Part shown: piece by piece, positions 14,601 to 22,315 of the stretch
Numbering within the stretch: the first letter of the stretch is position 1
Layout of the letters: each line of letters opens with the position of its first letter
Assembly (NCBI RefSeq): GCF_001612805.1
Contig: NZ_BDBD01000018.1
Location: forward strand, 186,001-250,000
Reading direction: 5' to 3'
DNA length: 64,000 nt
Source of the DNA: Nocardia coubleae NBRC 108252
GTDB taxonomy: Bacteria; Actinomycetota; Actinomycetes; Mycobacteriales; Mycobacteriaceae
Notes under the pieces: model-generated
The model's database searches: none
What the model was told of the DNA's origin: nothing
The model's input: only the letters and a program-made list of their open reading frames with translations
Made by a program: the position numbers and the translations under genes

Positions 14601-16254
14601 CGCCGAACTCTTCGACGGCCGCGCCCCCGGTATCGACGCCGACTTCTACGAACTCGGTGTCGACTCCATCGTCGCCATCTCCCTGGTGAACAAGGCCCGC
14701 CGACGAGGCCTCGCCCTCAACCCGCGCATGGTCCTGGCCTGCCCGACCATCCGTGAACTCGCCGCCGCCGTCGACGACGCACCCGCCGCCGCCGAAGCGG
14801 GCGCCGACTCCTACGGTGTGGTTCCGCCGCTTCCGGTGGTGTCGTGGATGTACGAGTACGGCAACTACCGCCGCTTCACCCAGACCGCCCTGCTCCGCCT
14901 GCCCGCCGGAATCGACCGTGCCGGCCTGGAGTCCACGCTCCAAGCCCTCCTCGACGCACACGACACCCTGCGTGCCGTGCTCACCGATACGCCCGATGGT
15001 CCGCGCCTGCTCACCCGCGCGCCCGGTGTCGTTGCCGCGGGCGACGTAGTGATCGAAGCGCCGCGTGGACTCGCCGGTTCCGAACTGGATTCCGTCATCA
15101 CGGAATACGCGCGTATCGCCAACGACGCGATCGACCCGAGGTCGGGGGAGATGGTGCGCGCGGTGTGGTTCGCGGGTGCACCGGGCTCGTCGGAAGTCGA
15201 CCAGAGCTCGGGCGACCCGAAGAATTCCGGGGACGACACTGATGGCGATCCCGGCGACATCCTTTTGCTCGCGGTGCACCACCTGGCTGTCGACGTGGTG
15301 TCCTGGCACATCATGATCGACGGTCTCGCCGCCGCCTGGCAGCAGATCCAGTCCGGCGTCGCCCCGAAGATGCTCCCGGAGTTCACCTCCTACCGGCAGT
15401 GGTCCGAGGCCATGTGGCAGCGCGCCAGCACGCCGGAAGTGCTTGCCCAGCGCGACTATTGGGCGGCCCAGGTGCGCCGACCCGACGCGCCCCTCGGTTC
15501 CCGGCACCCCGCCCCCGCGTCCGACACCTGGTCGAGTCTGCGCGTGAACACCGTCGCCACCCCCGTCGAGGTGACCCAGCGCCTCCTCGACCGCATCGGC
15601 AAGGACGAGGGCGTCCGCGAATTCCTGCTCACCGCCCTCACCATGACCATGGCCTCGCTGCACGCGAACAACGGAAACGACCCGGCCGCAGGCGCTTTGA
15701 TCGCCCTCGAGGGCCACGGCCGCGCCGACGCCGAACTCGGCACCGACACCGCCAACACCCTCGGCTGGTTCACCAGCGTGTTCCCCGTCCGCCTCGGCGT
15801 CGGCGACCAGTGCGTGGATGTCGCACGCGCCCAAGCCGATCCGGCCGCCGCGCGGTCACTGCTCGACGCCGTCACTCGGCATATTCGTGAAATTCCCAAC
15901 CAGGGACTCGATTACGGCCTGCTCCGCTACGTCGACCGGGTCCCCGAACTCCGCAACGCCGCCGAACCCCAGGTCGAATTCAACTACCTCGGCCGAATAG
16001 ACCTCAGCGGCAACAACACCGACCCGTGGTCTCTGCTGGTCGGCGCCCACGACACCGCCCTCCCACTCGACCCCGAACCCGATCTACCCCTGCGCTACGC
16101 GGTAGACGTCATCGCCGGCATCGGCACCACCCCCGCCGGCCCCGCCCTGACGACCAACTTCCGCTGGAGCACCGCCCTGTTCACCGAAGCACAGGCCAAC
16201 CGTTTCGCCGACCTGTGGAGCCTGGCTGTGCAAACCCTGGCCGCCGCTCTCTGA
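11656..16254 (+). CDS. mbtF: NRPS C-A-PCP-E, MbtF-like
   Basis: A 1,532-residue synthetase, the last on the line. A condensation domain (about 1-430) has HHILMDG from His140. The adenylation domain (about 445-955) has FTSGSTGEPKG and GRADAQVKVRGYRIE. The carrier Ser1004 is in GVDSIVA, where the usual GGDS/GGHS is GVDS. The final 470 residues form an epimerisation/condensation-like domain with HHLAVDVVSWH from His1208 and EGHGR near residue 1355. MbtF loads the second lysine, which is released as the cyclic hydroxylysine lactam (family knowledge). I start at the ATG at 11656, preceded by AGGAAAGGA, not at the in-frame start 66 bases upstream. The gene ends just before a strong terminator. Confidence 0.92.
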   Translation: MSAPQIEDVLALSPLQEGLFSLSRMAGTEIDLYTMQFVVDIDGPLDTALLRRSAQAMLDRHPNLRAAFWDTDVPKPVQIIPSRAELPWAERDAVTAEFDSIAESERRVPFTLSRGPALRILLLNVTDAPQPRKRMILTAHHILMDGWAVAVFFTELLAVYQAGGSLDGLPAPRPYRDYIGWLGAQDHDAAASRWAEYLGQVSAPLVLADGTGARDSSVPETTRLRLSAGETEALQQWARANGMTLNTAVQFAWTVLLGRIADRTDVVYGTTISGRPEKLAGVEGMVGLFINTVPVVHRLESTEPVVAQCARLQRDSSTMRDIGYLSLSTLQRAAGHGALFDTLFVFENAPIDDAIKTVTAADGAQFRPIEMESLAHYPLTVVSHMSEGELLVLVEAVPALLGHLDPADLGARLVTILRTLPTLDAEASLDAIDLLTPVEHAELASAAAELVSAPSSTPWELFEQQAAATPDATALTATSGEHFAYRELYDKACRLGAEFAAHGVGPETVVALMLPRGTDAIVAILATFAAGAAYVPVDISLPAGRIESILRQSNPVLAVVLGKDRHLLDGIAGSGAAVLTLDDAEVVDRIANRPAQAPVVRRELDHAAYIIFTSGSTGEPKGVVGTNAALAGYFADHLERFYRPAMAKLGRPLRIAHAWSLGFDASWQPMVGFFAGQALHLFDADEMRDAHRIVSGMAEFDIDMIDTTPSMLAQLAAAGLLDRELPVLALGGEAIDTALWARLRALPGTAVYNCYGPTETTVEAVVAPVATSEIPTIGTANGGMVGYVLDSRLRPVPQGIVGELYLSGVQLARGYLGKPAITADRFVADPARPGQRMYRTGDLVRRLPGGRFGYLGRADAQVKVRGYRIEVGEIETALRRSADIDTAAVTVVRRAGGASLVGFVVGKAGRAVVVSRVRADLAQRLPAYMIPARIVVLDRLPVNVNGKLDGHALNELAEQALSSADSNAAAETPTEIALSEVFAELFDGRAPGIDADFYELGVDSIVAISLVNKARRRGLALNPRMVLACPTIRELAAAVDDAPAAAEAGADSYGVVPPLPVVSWMYEYGNYRRFTQTALLRLPAGIDRAGLESTLQALLDAHDTLRAVLTDTPDGPRLLTRAPGVVAAGDVVIEAPRGLAGSELDSVITEYARIANDAIDPRSGEMVRAVWFAGAPGSSEVDQSSGDPKNSGDDTDGDPGDILLLAVHHLAVDVVSWHIMIDGLAAAWQQIQSGVAPKMLPEFTSYRQWSEAMWQRASTPEVLAQRDYWAAQVRRPDAPLGSRHPAPASDTWSSLRVNTVATPVEVTQRLLDRIGKDEGVREFLLTALTMTMASLHANNGNDPAAGALIALEGHGRADAELGTDTANTLGWFTSVFPVRLGVGDQCVDVARAQADPAAARSLLDAVTRHIREIPNQGLDYGLLRYVDRVPELRNAAEPQVEFNYLGRIDLSGNNTDPWSLLVGAHDTALPLDPEPDLPLRYAVDVIAGIGTTPAGPALTTNFRWSTALFTEAQANRFADLWSLAVQTLAAAL

Positions 16255-16260
16255 GCACCT

Positions 16261-16290
16261 GGACGCGGGCAGCCTCGCCTGCCCGCGTCC
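16261..16290 (+). terminator. Stem-loop terminator of the siderophore operon
   Basis: A perfect 12-base stem (GGACGCGGGCAG with CTGCCCGCGTCC) and a 6-base loop begins 7 bases after the NRPS stop. No U tract follows, which is common for actinobacterial terminators. Confidence 0.75.
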
Positions 16291-16398
16291 GGCATGCCCC
16301 CCGCGATGGATCCGCCTGTTCGGCGTTATCGCTGGTTACGCTGGTTCTCGACCGTTTTCCATTCGACGCAGTCCCGCTGTTCTTCGGAAGGAAGCACC

Positions 16399-16731
16399 AT
16401 GAGTCCCGCCATCGGCGCCGTCGTCATTCCCGTCTCCGACCTGGAAGCTGCCAAAAAGGTCTATACGGCCCTCTACGGCCAACCCCACACCGACCAGCCC
16501 TACTACGTCGGTTACAACGTCAACGGCTTCGAGATCAGCCTCAACCCCCAGGGCGACCGCGCCACCGGACCGGTCGCGATGACCGATGTCGACGACCTCG
16601 ACGCCACCCGAAACGCCCTGCTCGCCGCAGGAGCCACCGAGAAATCGGGCCCGCAGACAGTTGCCCCCGACCTCCGCATCTGCACGCTGGCCGATCCCGA
16701 CGGCAACCCCTTCGGCCTGCGCGGGAAGTAG
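16399..16731 (+). CDS. VOC family (glyoxalase/dioxygenase-fold) protein
   Basis: A 110-residue single-unit vicinal oxygen chelate protein. It opens with AVVIPVSDLEAAKKVYTALY and ends with LADPDGNPFGLRGK, the usual first and last strands of the fold. Enzymes of this family act on many small molecules and some give drug resistance, so no substrate is proposed. The ATG at 16399 follows GGAAGGAAG. It ends one base before the convergent TetR gene and lies outside the siderophore transcript because a terminator precedes it. Confidence 0.75.
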   Translation: MSPAIGAVVIPVSDLEAAKKVYTALYGQPHTDQPYYVGYNVNGFEISLNPQGDRATGPVAMTDVDDLDATRNALLAAGATEKSGPQTVAPDLRICTLADPDGNPFGLRGK

Positions 16732-16732
16732 G

Positions 16733-17434
16733 TCACCGACGCGCTTCGATGCCGTCGAGTACCTGCTCGAGGCCGGTGTCGAACTGCCAGCGCAGGTCGT
16801 CCTTGCGACGGGCCTGGTGCACATAGCGCTCGAAGGTCGGATAGCGGCCGGTGCCGAGCAGCCAGGTCATCTGGGTGGACAGACCGGTGCGTGCCTGTGC
16901 GCCGGTGGTCCAGCCGCGATCGTCCATGAGCGCGCGTAGGCCGATCTCGGCGCCGGTCGCACCCAGCACATACGCGAAAACCGTTCGCGCGGCTGCCATC
17001 GCCGTGTCGAGGTCGAGACCGAGGTCGTCGTGGAGCGCGGTCAAGGCGTACTCGGTCAGAGCCATGCGGTTGGGTGTGAGTTCGTAAACGAGCTCCGGTG
17101 CGGTGAGCCGGGTGAGCCAGGGGTGCCGCAGGATCAGCGCCTGAAGAGCCGTCGCCAGCTCACGTAGCGTCGCGCGCCAGCCGTCGCCGGCCGCGTATTC
17201 GACCTCGCCGTAGACGAGGTCGACCATCAGTTCCAGCACCTCGTCCTTGCTCGCCACATGCCGGTAGGCAGCCATCGGCGCCACCCCGAGCTCCGTGGCG
17301 AGCCGGCGCATCGTGATGGCGTCGAGCCCGTCGACGTCGGCCACCGCCACCGCGGTCTCGGCAATTCGTCTGGCGGACAAGGGTTTACCGGCGTTCCGGT
17401 CGCCTTCTGTGAGCCGTTCCCAGAGAGAAGTCAC
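16733..17434 (-). CDS. TetR family transcriptional regulator
   Basis: A 233-residue repressor-type regulator. The N-terminal helix-turn-helix is clear at about residues 20-66 (AVADVDGLDAITMRRLA, then APMAAYRHVASKDEVLELM). The rest is the helical ligand-binding domain with a C-terminal region of the common actinobacterial TetR class. It starts with GTG at 17434, with AGGAG about 10 bases upstream. It diverges from the DUF998 membrane protein, and the 55 bases between them hold two copies of a likely operator, so autoregulation and control of the neighbour are probable. Confidence 0.88.
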   Translation of the reverse strand: MTSLWERLTEGDRNAGKPLSARRIAETAVAVADVDGLDAITMRRLATELGVAPMAAYRHVASKDEVLELMVDLVYGEVEYAAGDGWRATLRELATALQALILRHPWLTRLTAPELVYELTPNRMALTEYALTALHDDLGLDLDTAMAAARTVFAYVLGATGAEIGLRALMDDRGWTTGAQARTGLSTQMTWLLGTGRYPTFERYVHQARRKDDLRWQFDTGLEQVLDGIEARR

Positions 17435-17450
17435 GCCTGTTCCACTCCTG

Positions 17451-17487
17451 ATGTGTACTTAGTACGCACGAAATGTGTACTTTGTAT
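17451..17487. promoter_or_regulatory. Repeated operator for the divergent TetR regulator
   Basis: ATGTGTACTTAGTAC (17451-17465) and ATGTGTACTTTGTAT (17473-17487) are direct repeats 22 bases apart. The first contains the perfect palindrome GTACT-T-AGTAC. A tandem site two helical turns apart between a tetR gene and a divergent target is a typical TetR arrangement. Confidence 0.65.
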
Positions 17488-17489
17488 CT

Positions 17490-18110
17490 GTGAGCATACG
17501 CAGTACACATCTGCTGGTGGCGGGCGCCTTCGGTCCGGCCGTCTTCGTCCTCGGCTACCTGATCAACGGCGCACTCCAGGCCGGCTACGACTCCTCCCAC
17601 GACACCATCAGCGCCCTCAGCCTGGCTTCCCACGGCTGGATCCAGAACAGCAACTTCGTCCTCTACGGCGTCCTGACGGTGCTCTTCGCCGAAGGGCTCC
17701 GCCGCACCGCGTCCCTGCGCACCGCCGGGTACCTCGCCCTGCTGGTCGCCGCCGCCGGACTGATCGTCATCGGATTCTTCCCCACCGACCCGGTGCTCGG
17801 TTTCCCCGAAGGCGCCCCGACGGTCGTCACCGCGACCGGCGGCATCCACAACCTCGGCGCACTTGTCGTCTTCACGGCCTTCCCCGTGGCGGCCCTCGCC
17901 GCTGTCACCCGCCGCTCCCGCCTGTGGTCGGTCTTCTCCATCGCCACCGCCGTGTTCTCGATAGCAGCGGTCGGAGCCTTCTTCGCCGCCGTGGAATCGA
18001 CACCGGTCGGCGGCCAATCGTCGGCCGGTTTCTACGAACGCCTCCCGACGCTGTTCATCGGCCTCTGGCAATTCGTGTTCGTCTACCGGGTCCTCGCGAA
18101 AAGTAGATAA
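17490..18110 (+). CDS. DUF998 family integral membrane protein
   Basis: A 206-residue protein with about six hydrophobic helices (for example AGAFGPAVFVLGYLINGAL, YLALLVAAAGLIVIGFF and LWQFVFVYRVL) and the family feature HDTISALSL after the first helix. The biochemical role of DUF998 proteins is unknown; many are controlled by an adjacent TetR repressor, as appears here. I use the GTG at 17490. Another GTG at 17475 is in frame but lies inside the operator. No clear Shine-Dalgarno precedes either, so the transcript may be leaderless. Confidence 0.75.
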   Translation: MSIRSTHLLVAGAFGPAVFVLGYLINGALQAGYDSSHDTISALSLASHGWIQNSNFVLYGVLTVLFAEGLRRTASLRTAGYLALLVAAAGLIVIGFFPTDPVLGFPEGAPTVVTATGGIHNLGALVVFTAFPVAALAAVTRRSRLWSVFSIATAVFSIAAVGAFFAAVESTPVGGQSSAGFYERLPTLFIGLWQFVFVYRVLAKSR

Positions 18111-18225
18111 CGTGCCCGTTCATCGGGAGACGACGTGGCGACCGGTCTGGTGCGAACCTACCGTCCCGGAACGGGTCGCATTCATGCACCAGCGTGGGCC
18201 CACACCGGTTACTCGAGGAGTCCCT

Positions 18226-18930
18226 ATGCCCCAGATCGCGTCACGTCTGTCCGTGGTCATCGCCGCGGTTGCCATGATCACCGCCGGCGGCGGTAGTGCG
18301 GCCGCCGCACCGCAGACAGGTGAAATGACCCTCACCTTCGTCCGCCACGCCGAATCGGCCGGCAACGCATCAGGCCTGATCGACACGTCCGTCCCCGGCC
18401 CCGACCTCACCGACAAAGGCTGGGAACAAGCCGCCGCGGCCGCGCTGCGCCTGGCCGACTGCAAGTTCGACGGCGTCTACGCCTCGACAATGGTGCGGAC
18501 ACAGCAAACCGCACTGCCCACCTCGGAACTGTGCGACCGCCCCGTTGTCGTCGAGGAGGGCTTCCACGAAATCGAAGCCGGAATCTACGAAGGCACACCC
18601 GAGAAGGACGCGATGGCGAACTACTTCGCCGCACCGGTCCAGTGGATGCAGGGCAACCTCGACGCCCGCATCCCCGGCTCGATCAACGGCCACGAATTCA
18701 AAAAGCGCATGGACGACTCGATCCAGGACATCCAGGACCGCGGCAACAAGCGCGCCACGATCTTCTCCCACGGCGGCTCCATCATGGTCTGGACCCTCAT
18801 GACCGTCAGCAACCCCGACATGACCAAACTCCAGTCCGACCCCATTCGCAACACCGGCCGCGTAATCGTCAAGGGCAGCCCCGCCAAGGGCTGGAAACTC
18901 GTCACCTGGGACGGCACTCCCGCTGCCTGA
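18226..18930 (+). CDS. Secreted histidine phosphatase (phosphoglycerate mutase-like)
   Basis: A 234-residue protein with a Sec signal peptide (hydrophobic core VVIAAVAMITAGG, likely cleavage after SAAAA). The histidine phosphatase core follows: the catalytic motif FVRHAES just after the signal, STMVRTQQTA with a conserved Arg, an acidic HEIEAGIYEG segment, and the second catalytic histidine in FSHGGSIMVW. The enzyme should hydrolyse phosphate esters outside the cell; the substrate cannot be told. The ATG at 18226 follows GAGGAG. The gene is convergent with the EspG gene. Confidence 0.83.
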   Translation: MPQIASRLSVVIAAVAMITAGGGSAAAAPQTGEMTLTFVRHAESAGNASGLIDTSVPGPDLTDKGWEQAAAAALRLADCKFDGVYASTMVRTQQTALPTSELCDRPVVVEEGFHEIEAGIYEGTPEKDAMANYFAAPVQWMQGNLDARIPGSINGHEFKKRMDDSIQDIQDRGNKRATIFSHGGSIMVWTLMTVSNPDMTKLQSDPIRNTGRVIVKGSPAKGWKLVTWDGTPAA

Positions 18931-18986
18931 CACGCGCAGGCCCCACGGCTACACCCGCCGCGTCGAATCCGATCGACGGTAAAGGT

Positions 18987-19760
18987 TCATCTGCGATCGG
19001 TGAAGATGGCTATGTGCCTGGAGAGGCGATGCTCCAACTCGGCGGGTGGGCCGGGGATCACCGTGAAATTGTCGGTGTCGTGGTGTTGCAGGAGGTAGCG
19101 GCCGTCGTCGGGGTAGTCGAGCCAGAGGAACGCCTTGCCGTCGGAAGTGGGCCGGGAATCGACCTGGAACCCAGGGAAAACGGTGATCTCGCCCGTGCCG
19201 ATTCGGGGGCGCCGGAAGAAGCGTTGCGTGTGCTCGACCGGGGACAGGCGGGTGGGGTGGCGAGCGAAGGTCGCCGTCTCTAGATCGCTGCGCCTGCCCT
19301 CGAAACGCTGTGTCGAACCACCGTGCAGGCGTGGCAGTTTCGCGACGATCGCCGCTGCCAGGTCGGCCAGCGGGACAACGGAGAGCGTGATGTCGCCGCC
19401 TTGCTCGCGCGTCGGCCCCGTGGCCTGAACGGCCAACGCCGCGTGATCCTCGACGATGCCCGCATAAACGCGCACGACCTCGGCCTGGCCCGACCCGTGT
19501 AAGCCCTGGATCTCCACCCGGACCTCGGGCTCGAGAACGGCCCGGAACACCCTGTCCAGAACCGCGTCGTACACCTGGGCCAACCTGTGCCCGGCAGCTT
19601 CCCGCCGCTGCTGGTGAATTTCCATGGTCTCGGCGAACTCGGGCCGAAAGGTCAGCGGATACGGCATCCGATCCCGACCGTGCGCTTCCAGCCCGATGGC
19701 GAAGGCATGTGGATCGAGCACCCAGGTGTGATCAAGGGTCGGTGCTTGGGGTCGGCTCAT
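18987..19760 (-). CDS. ESX secretion-associated protein, EspG family
   Basis: A 257-residue cytosolic chaperone-type protein of type VII secretion. EspG proteins bind the hydrophobic tip of PPE-like substrates and keep them soluble for export. The order of features matches the family: a start of TWVLDPHAFAIG, an alternating strand-helix body, a central IVEDHAALAVQAT, and a C-terminal DGRYLLQHHDTDNFTVIP. Its start overlaps the stop of the 459-residue PPE-like gene by four bases, so substrate and chaperone are co-translated. A second EspG gene lies at 61,229. Confidence 0.82.
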   Translation of the reverse strand: MSRPQAPTLDHTWVLDPHAFAIGLEAHGRDRMPYPLTFRPEFAETMEIHQQRREAAGHRLAQVYDAVLDRVFRAVLEPEVRVEIQGLHGSGQAEVVRVYAGIVEDHAALAVQATGPTREQGGDITLSVVPLADLAAAIVAKLPRLHGGSTQRFEGRRSDLETATFARHPTRLSPVEHTQRFFRRPRIGTGEITVFPGFQVDSRPTSDGKAFLWLDYPDDGRYLLQHHDTDNFTVIPGPPAELEHRLSRHIAIFTDRR

Positions 19761-21136
19761 GCGCCGATCACCCCGCCCGGCGGCAGCGTCGGCGGCAGCT
19801 GCCCGATGAGTTCGTGCTCGCGATCATGGATGAGATAATCCGGAGTGGTGTGCTCGTTCTCGTCGTCACGCCCACCGCCTCTTCCGCCGCCGCCCATCAT
19901 GCCGGGCATCCCGCTCATACCGCGCGCACCCGCCGCCGACGCCCCCGCGCGAGCGCCGGAGTTCTGCGCCCCCGCGGCTCCGGGTGTTCCCGCGACGGAG
20001 CGTCCCGCGGCTGGTACTCCGGCACCACCGGGCACGCCCGAGCCGGGCGACCCCGATCCCGGCGATCCTGAGCCGGGAGACCCGGTGCCAGGAGACCCGA
20101 GTTTGCTGTCGCCGGGTGTGGCCGGTGTCGTCGTCGGCGTCGTAGCAGGCGTTGTGGCCGGTGACTCGGTGCTTGCCGGGCTGGTCGAGTCGTCGTCTGT
20201 GTTGTCGTCCTCTTGATCATCGCCGGGAGTGGTCGACTGCGGTGTCTCGGCAGTCGGATTCTCGGGTGTACCAGCAGGATTCGTCGACGCGCCGCCACCG
20301 TTGTCGGTGTTGTTGCCCCCGCCGTTCGCATCTCCCGTCGAACCGTCACCCGGCACTCCGCCGCCCGGATCCGTGACATTGTTCTGGGGGAGCGGCAGCA
20401 CCGGTGTTTGTTTGTCGACGGTAAGCGCACCTGGCTGATAGGTGCCGATCATGAACAGCTGAGCGTCTGCCTCCGCTTCGTTCGCCCGATGCTGAGCGGC
20501 CTTGACCACACCGTTGCCGGGGATATGGCCGACGAACTCGTCGAAGGCGCTCACCTCTTCCGGCTTCGGAATGGCGATCTTCGCTTGTCCTAGAAGGCCT
20601 TCCATGTAGTCGATACCGTTGGCGACCATCTGGAAGGTGGTCGGCAGTTTGGCCGCCTCGGTGGTGTAACTCTTCACCGCCTCGATCGCCGCAGAACCCG
20701 AAGCACCGGACCACTTTTCGGTCAAGACCCGTTCGAAGTTGGTGCGGTAGTTGGTGACAGCGGTTTCGGTGCCGGTGGTGAGCCGACGCCAACCGTCGGC
20801 CGTCGCATTGATCTGCCCGGCATCGACCCCGCCCTGACCGTCCTTGCCCTGCAAGGCCTCCCAGATCCGCTGATGGGGCCAGGCGCTGAACGGCTCGGGT
20901 TCCTTCACCGCAGCCTCCTGCATGGTGACATCCGCGCCCGCACGCAACCGCGCCCACTCGTCGCCGATGATGGTCCGGTCGCCCTCCCACACCTGCTTGC
21001 CTTCGGTGTCGAGCCTGCTGCGCTCGTTGTCGGCGTTGTCGGACCGGTCATGGTTGTCCATGACTTTAAAAATGCCCAGAGTGCCGACATGGCCGACGAA
21101 TTCGCCGAAGGTCCCCATGTCGTCCCAGAAGCCCAT
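19757..21136 (-). CDS. PPE/EspB-like ESX substrate with low-complexity tail
   Basis: A 459-residue protein. Residues 1-235 are helical and include WARLRAGADVTMQEA and an EKWSGASGSAAIEAV segment of the WxG-helix kind seen in ESX substrates. Residues 255-345 are rich in Asn, Gly, Thr and Pro with an acidic stretch (DDQEDDNTDDD). About residue 350 onwards carries short Gly-Ser-Pro repeats, then an Ala/Gly region. The C-terminus has PDYLIHDREHELIGQLPP. Co-translation with EspG downstream supports a secreted substrate. The exact family is not certain, so I name it by features only. Confidence 0.65.
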   Translation of the reverse strand: MGFWDDMGTFGEFVGHVGTLGIFKVMDNHDRSDNADNERSRLDTEGKQVWEGDRTIIGDEWARLRAGADVTMQEAAVKEPEPFSAWPHQRIWEALQGKDGQGGVDAGQINATADGWRRLTTGTETAVTNYRTNFERVLTEKWSGASGSAAIEAVKSYTTEAAKLPTTFQMVANGIDYMEGLLGQAKIAIPKPEEVSAFDEFVGHIPGNGVVKAAQHRANEAEADAQLFMIGTYQPGALTVDKQTPVLPLPQNNVTDPGGGVPGDGSTGDANGGGNNTDNGGGASTNPAGTPENPTAETPQSTTPGDDQEDDNTDDDSTSPASTESPATTPATTPTTTPATPGDSKLGSPGTGSPGSGSPGSGSPGSGVPGGAGVPAAGRSVAGTPGAAGAQNSGARAGASAAGARGMSGMPGMMGGGGRGGGRDDENEHTTPDYLIHDREHELIGQLPPTLPPGGVIGA

Positions 21137-21528
21137 CAGATACTCGCCCCCGCATTGCCGATCGCGCCCGCGGACTGCTGATCGACGGCCTGCAGTCTGC
21201 CGATGGCAGCGAGGAAGGCGTCGCGCTGGTCGCGGGCGATGGCGATGTGCTGATCCAGGCGTTTCACGGCGGAGTCGTCAGGGTCGTGTGAGCCGCCGGC
21301 TACTGCCTTGTTCTCGAATTTGCCGCGGATGGCGGCGGCGGAGGGGAGGGATCCCCAGCCGGTGAGGTGCTGGAGGTTTGCCGCCTCGAACTTCTGAATT
21401 TCGAGATCAGAGATGTATTGGCTGACCACATCGGCGATGGCCTGACCGAGGTCCTCATCGAGCTTGAATTCGCCACTGATGGCTTGAGACTTCATGTTCC
21501 GCCAGTAGGTGGCGTGATCTTGCGCCAT
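21136..21528 (-). CDS. Small WXG-like ESX-associated protein
   Basis: A 130-residue, mostly helical protein with TGWGSLPSA between two helical segments, reminiscent of the WxG turn of WXG100 proteins. The ATG at 21528 has a strong GGAGGA upstream; an in-frame start farther up would overlap the DUF3558 gene. Its stop overlaps the start of the PPE-like gene (ATGA). It is probably the partner or co-secreted helper of the PPE-like protein (inference). Confidence 0.65.
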   Translation of the reverse strand: MAQDHATYWRNMKSQAISGEFKLDEDLGQAIADVVSQYISDLEIQKFEAANLQHLTGWGSLPSAAAIRGKFENKAVAGGSHDPDDSAVKRLDQHIAIARDQRDAFLAAIGRLQAVDQQSAGAIGNAGASI

Positions 21529-21547
21529 AGTATTTCCTCCGATCCCG

Positions 21548-22114
21548 CTACTTCGGCAGATGGGGCTCGAGCGCTGCCGCGTAGCCGGCGGCCATCTCGC
21601 ACGTGTTACCAACCCGTGGCCCTTCAGTGCTGAGCCAGCCGACTTTGACCTCGAACATGCCCTGTTGGGCGTCGAAAGAGACGTAGCACCCGTCAGGGTC
21701 GTTCCGCTCCTGAGATATCAAGCCGGGACGACCGTTGACTCGGGTCTCCCCAAGGATGGTCAAGCTCTCCTTCTTGCGCGCCTCATCAAGGGTGAAGCTC
21801 GTCGAGAACAGCGCGACTCGGCGCCGACCGGTGCTGGTTTGGTCTCCGATCGGTGCCCAATTGCATACGCGCCAAGCTGAGACCCCGGTCGGTGGATCCG
21901 TAGTGATGTTCTTCGTCGCCGGGTCCAGCCCCACACTCCGCAGCACCTCATCCGACAACGCCCCCCGGCACGGGTTGAACACTTCGATCGTGTCCGGATC
22001 CCGCACGGTCGTAGTAGGCCCGGCCGACCCCTCAGTGCTCTCCCCACACCCGGCCAGCACCGCCGCCCCGACCGCGCCACACACCACGGCCCGCATCACC
22101 CCAACGCTACGCAC
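21548..22114 (-). CDS. DUF3558 family lipoprotein
   Basis: A 188-residue lipoprotein. The signal peptide ends in a lipobox LAGC, so the mature protein is anchored to the membrane by its N-terminal cysteine. The DUF3558 body follows with FNPCRGAL, WRVCNWAP, DGCYVSF and GNTCEMA, four cysteines likely to form two disulfides. The start is the GTG at 22114, preceded by AGGAG at five bases; an ATG 18 bases later is also in frame. DUF3558 proteins have no known activity and often occur near ESX and toxin genes in Nocardia. Confidence 0.8.
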   Translation of the reverse strand: MRSVGVMRAVVCGAVGAAVLAGCGESTEGSAGPTTTVRDPDTIEVFNPCRGALSDEVLRSVGLDPATKNITTDPPTGVSAWRVCNWAPIGDQTSTGRRRVALFSTSFTLDEARKKESLTILGETRVNGRPGLISQERNDPDGCYVSFDAQQGMFEVKVGWLSTEGPRVGNTCEMAAGYAAALEPHLPK

Positions 22115-22138
22115 AGCACTCCTACCCTGATAGCCCAC

Positions 22139-22315
22139 AGCAGCATCCCGCCACTACAAACTTAGACGCAACCCACCCCCATCCGGTTCCCCGGATTCGA
22201 ACCGCCGCCGGGGCCAGTCGTGTCCATCGGCCTTCACGCCGGTCACAGTTCCGGCCAGCCGCCCACGCGACGAGCGGATCGGGGGGCCCGAAGCTCGCGG
22301 TGGGCGCTCAGTTCA
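22139..22315. other. Gap between the DUF3558 and toxin-tip genes
   Basis: This 177-base gap contains the DUF3558 promoter region and no gene that I can support. A TTCGAATC motif near 22,190 on the minus strand resembles a tRNA T-loop, but no cloverleaf can be built around it. Confidence 0.4.

Noticed and set aside
22150..22260. tRNA-like TTCGAATC motif on the minus strand
   Set aside because: The expected T-stem does not pair and no acceptor, D or anticodon arms can be formed around it.
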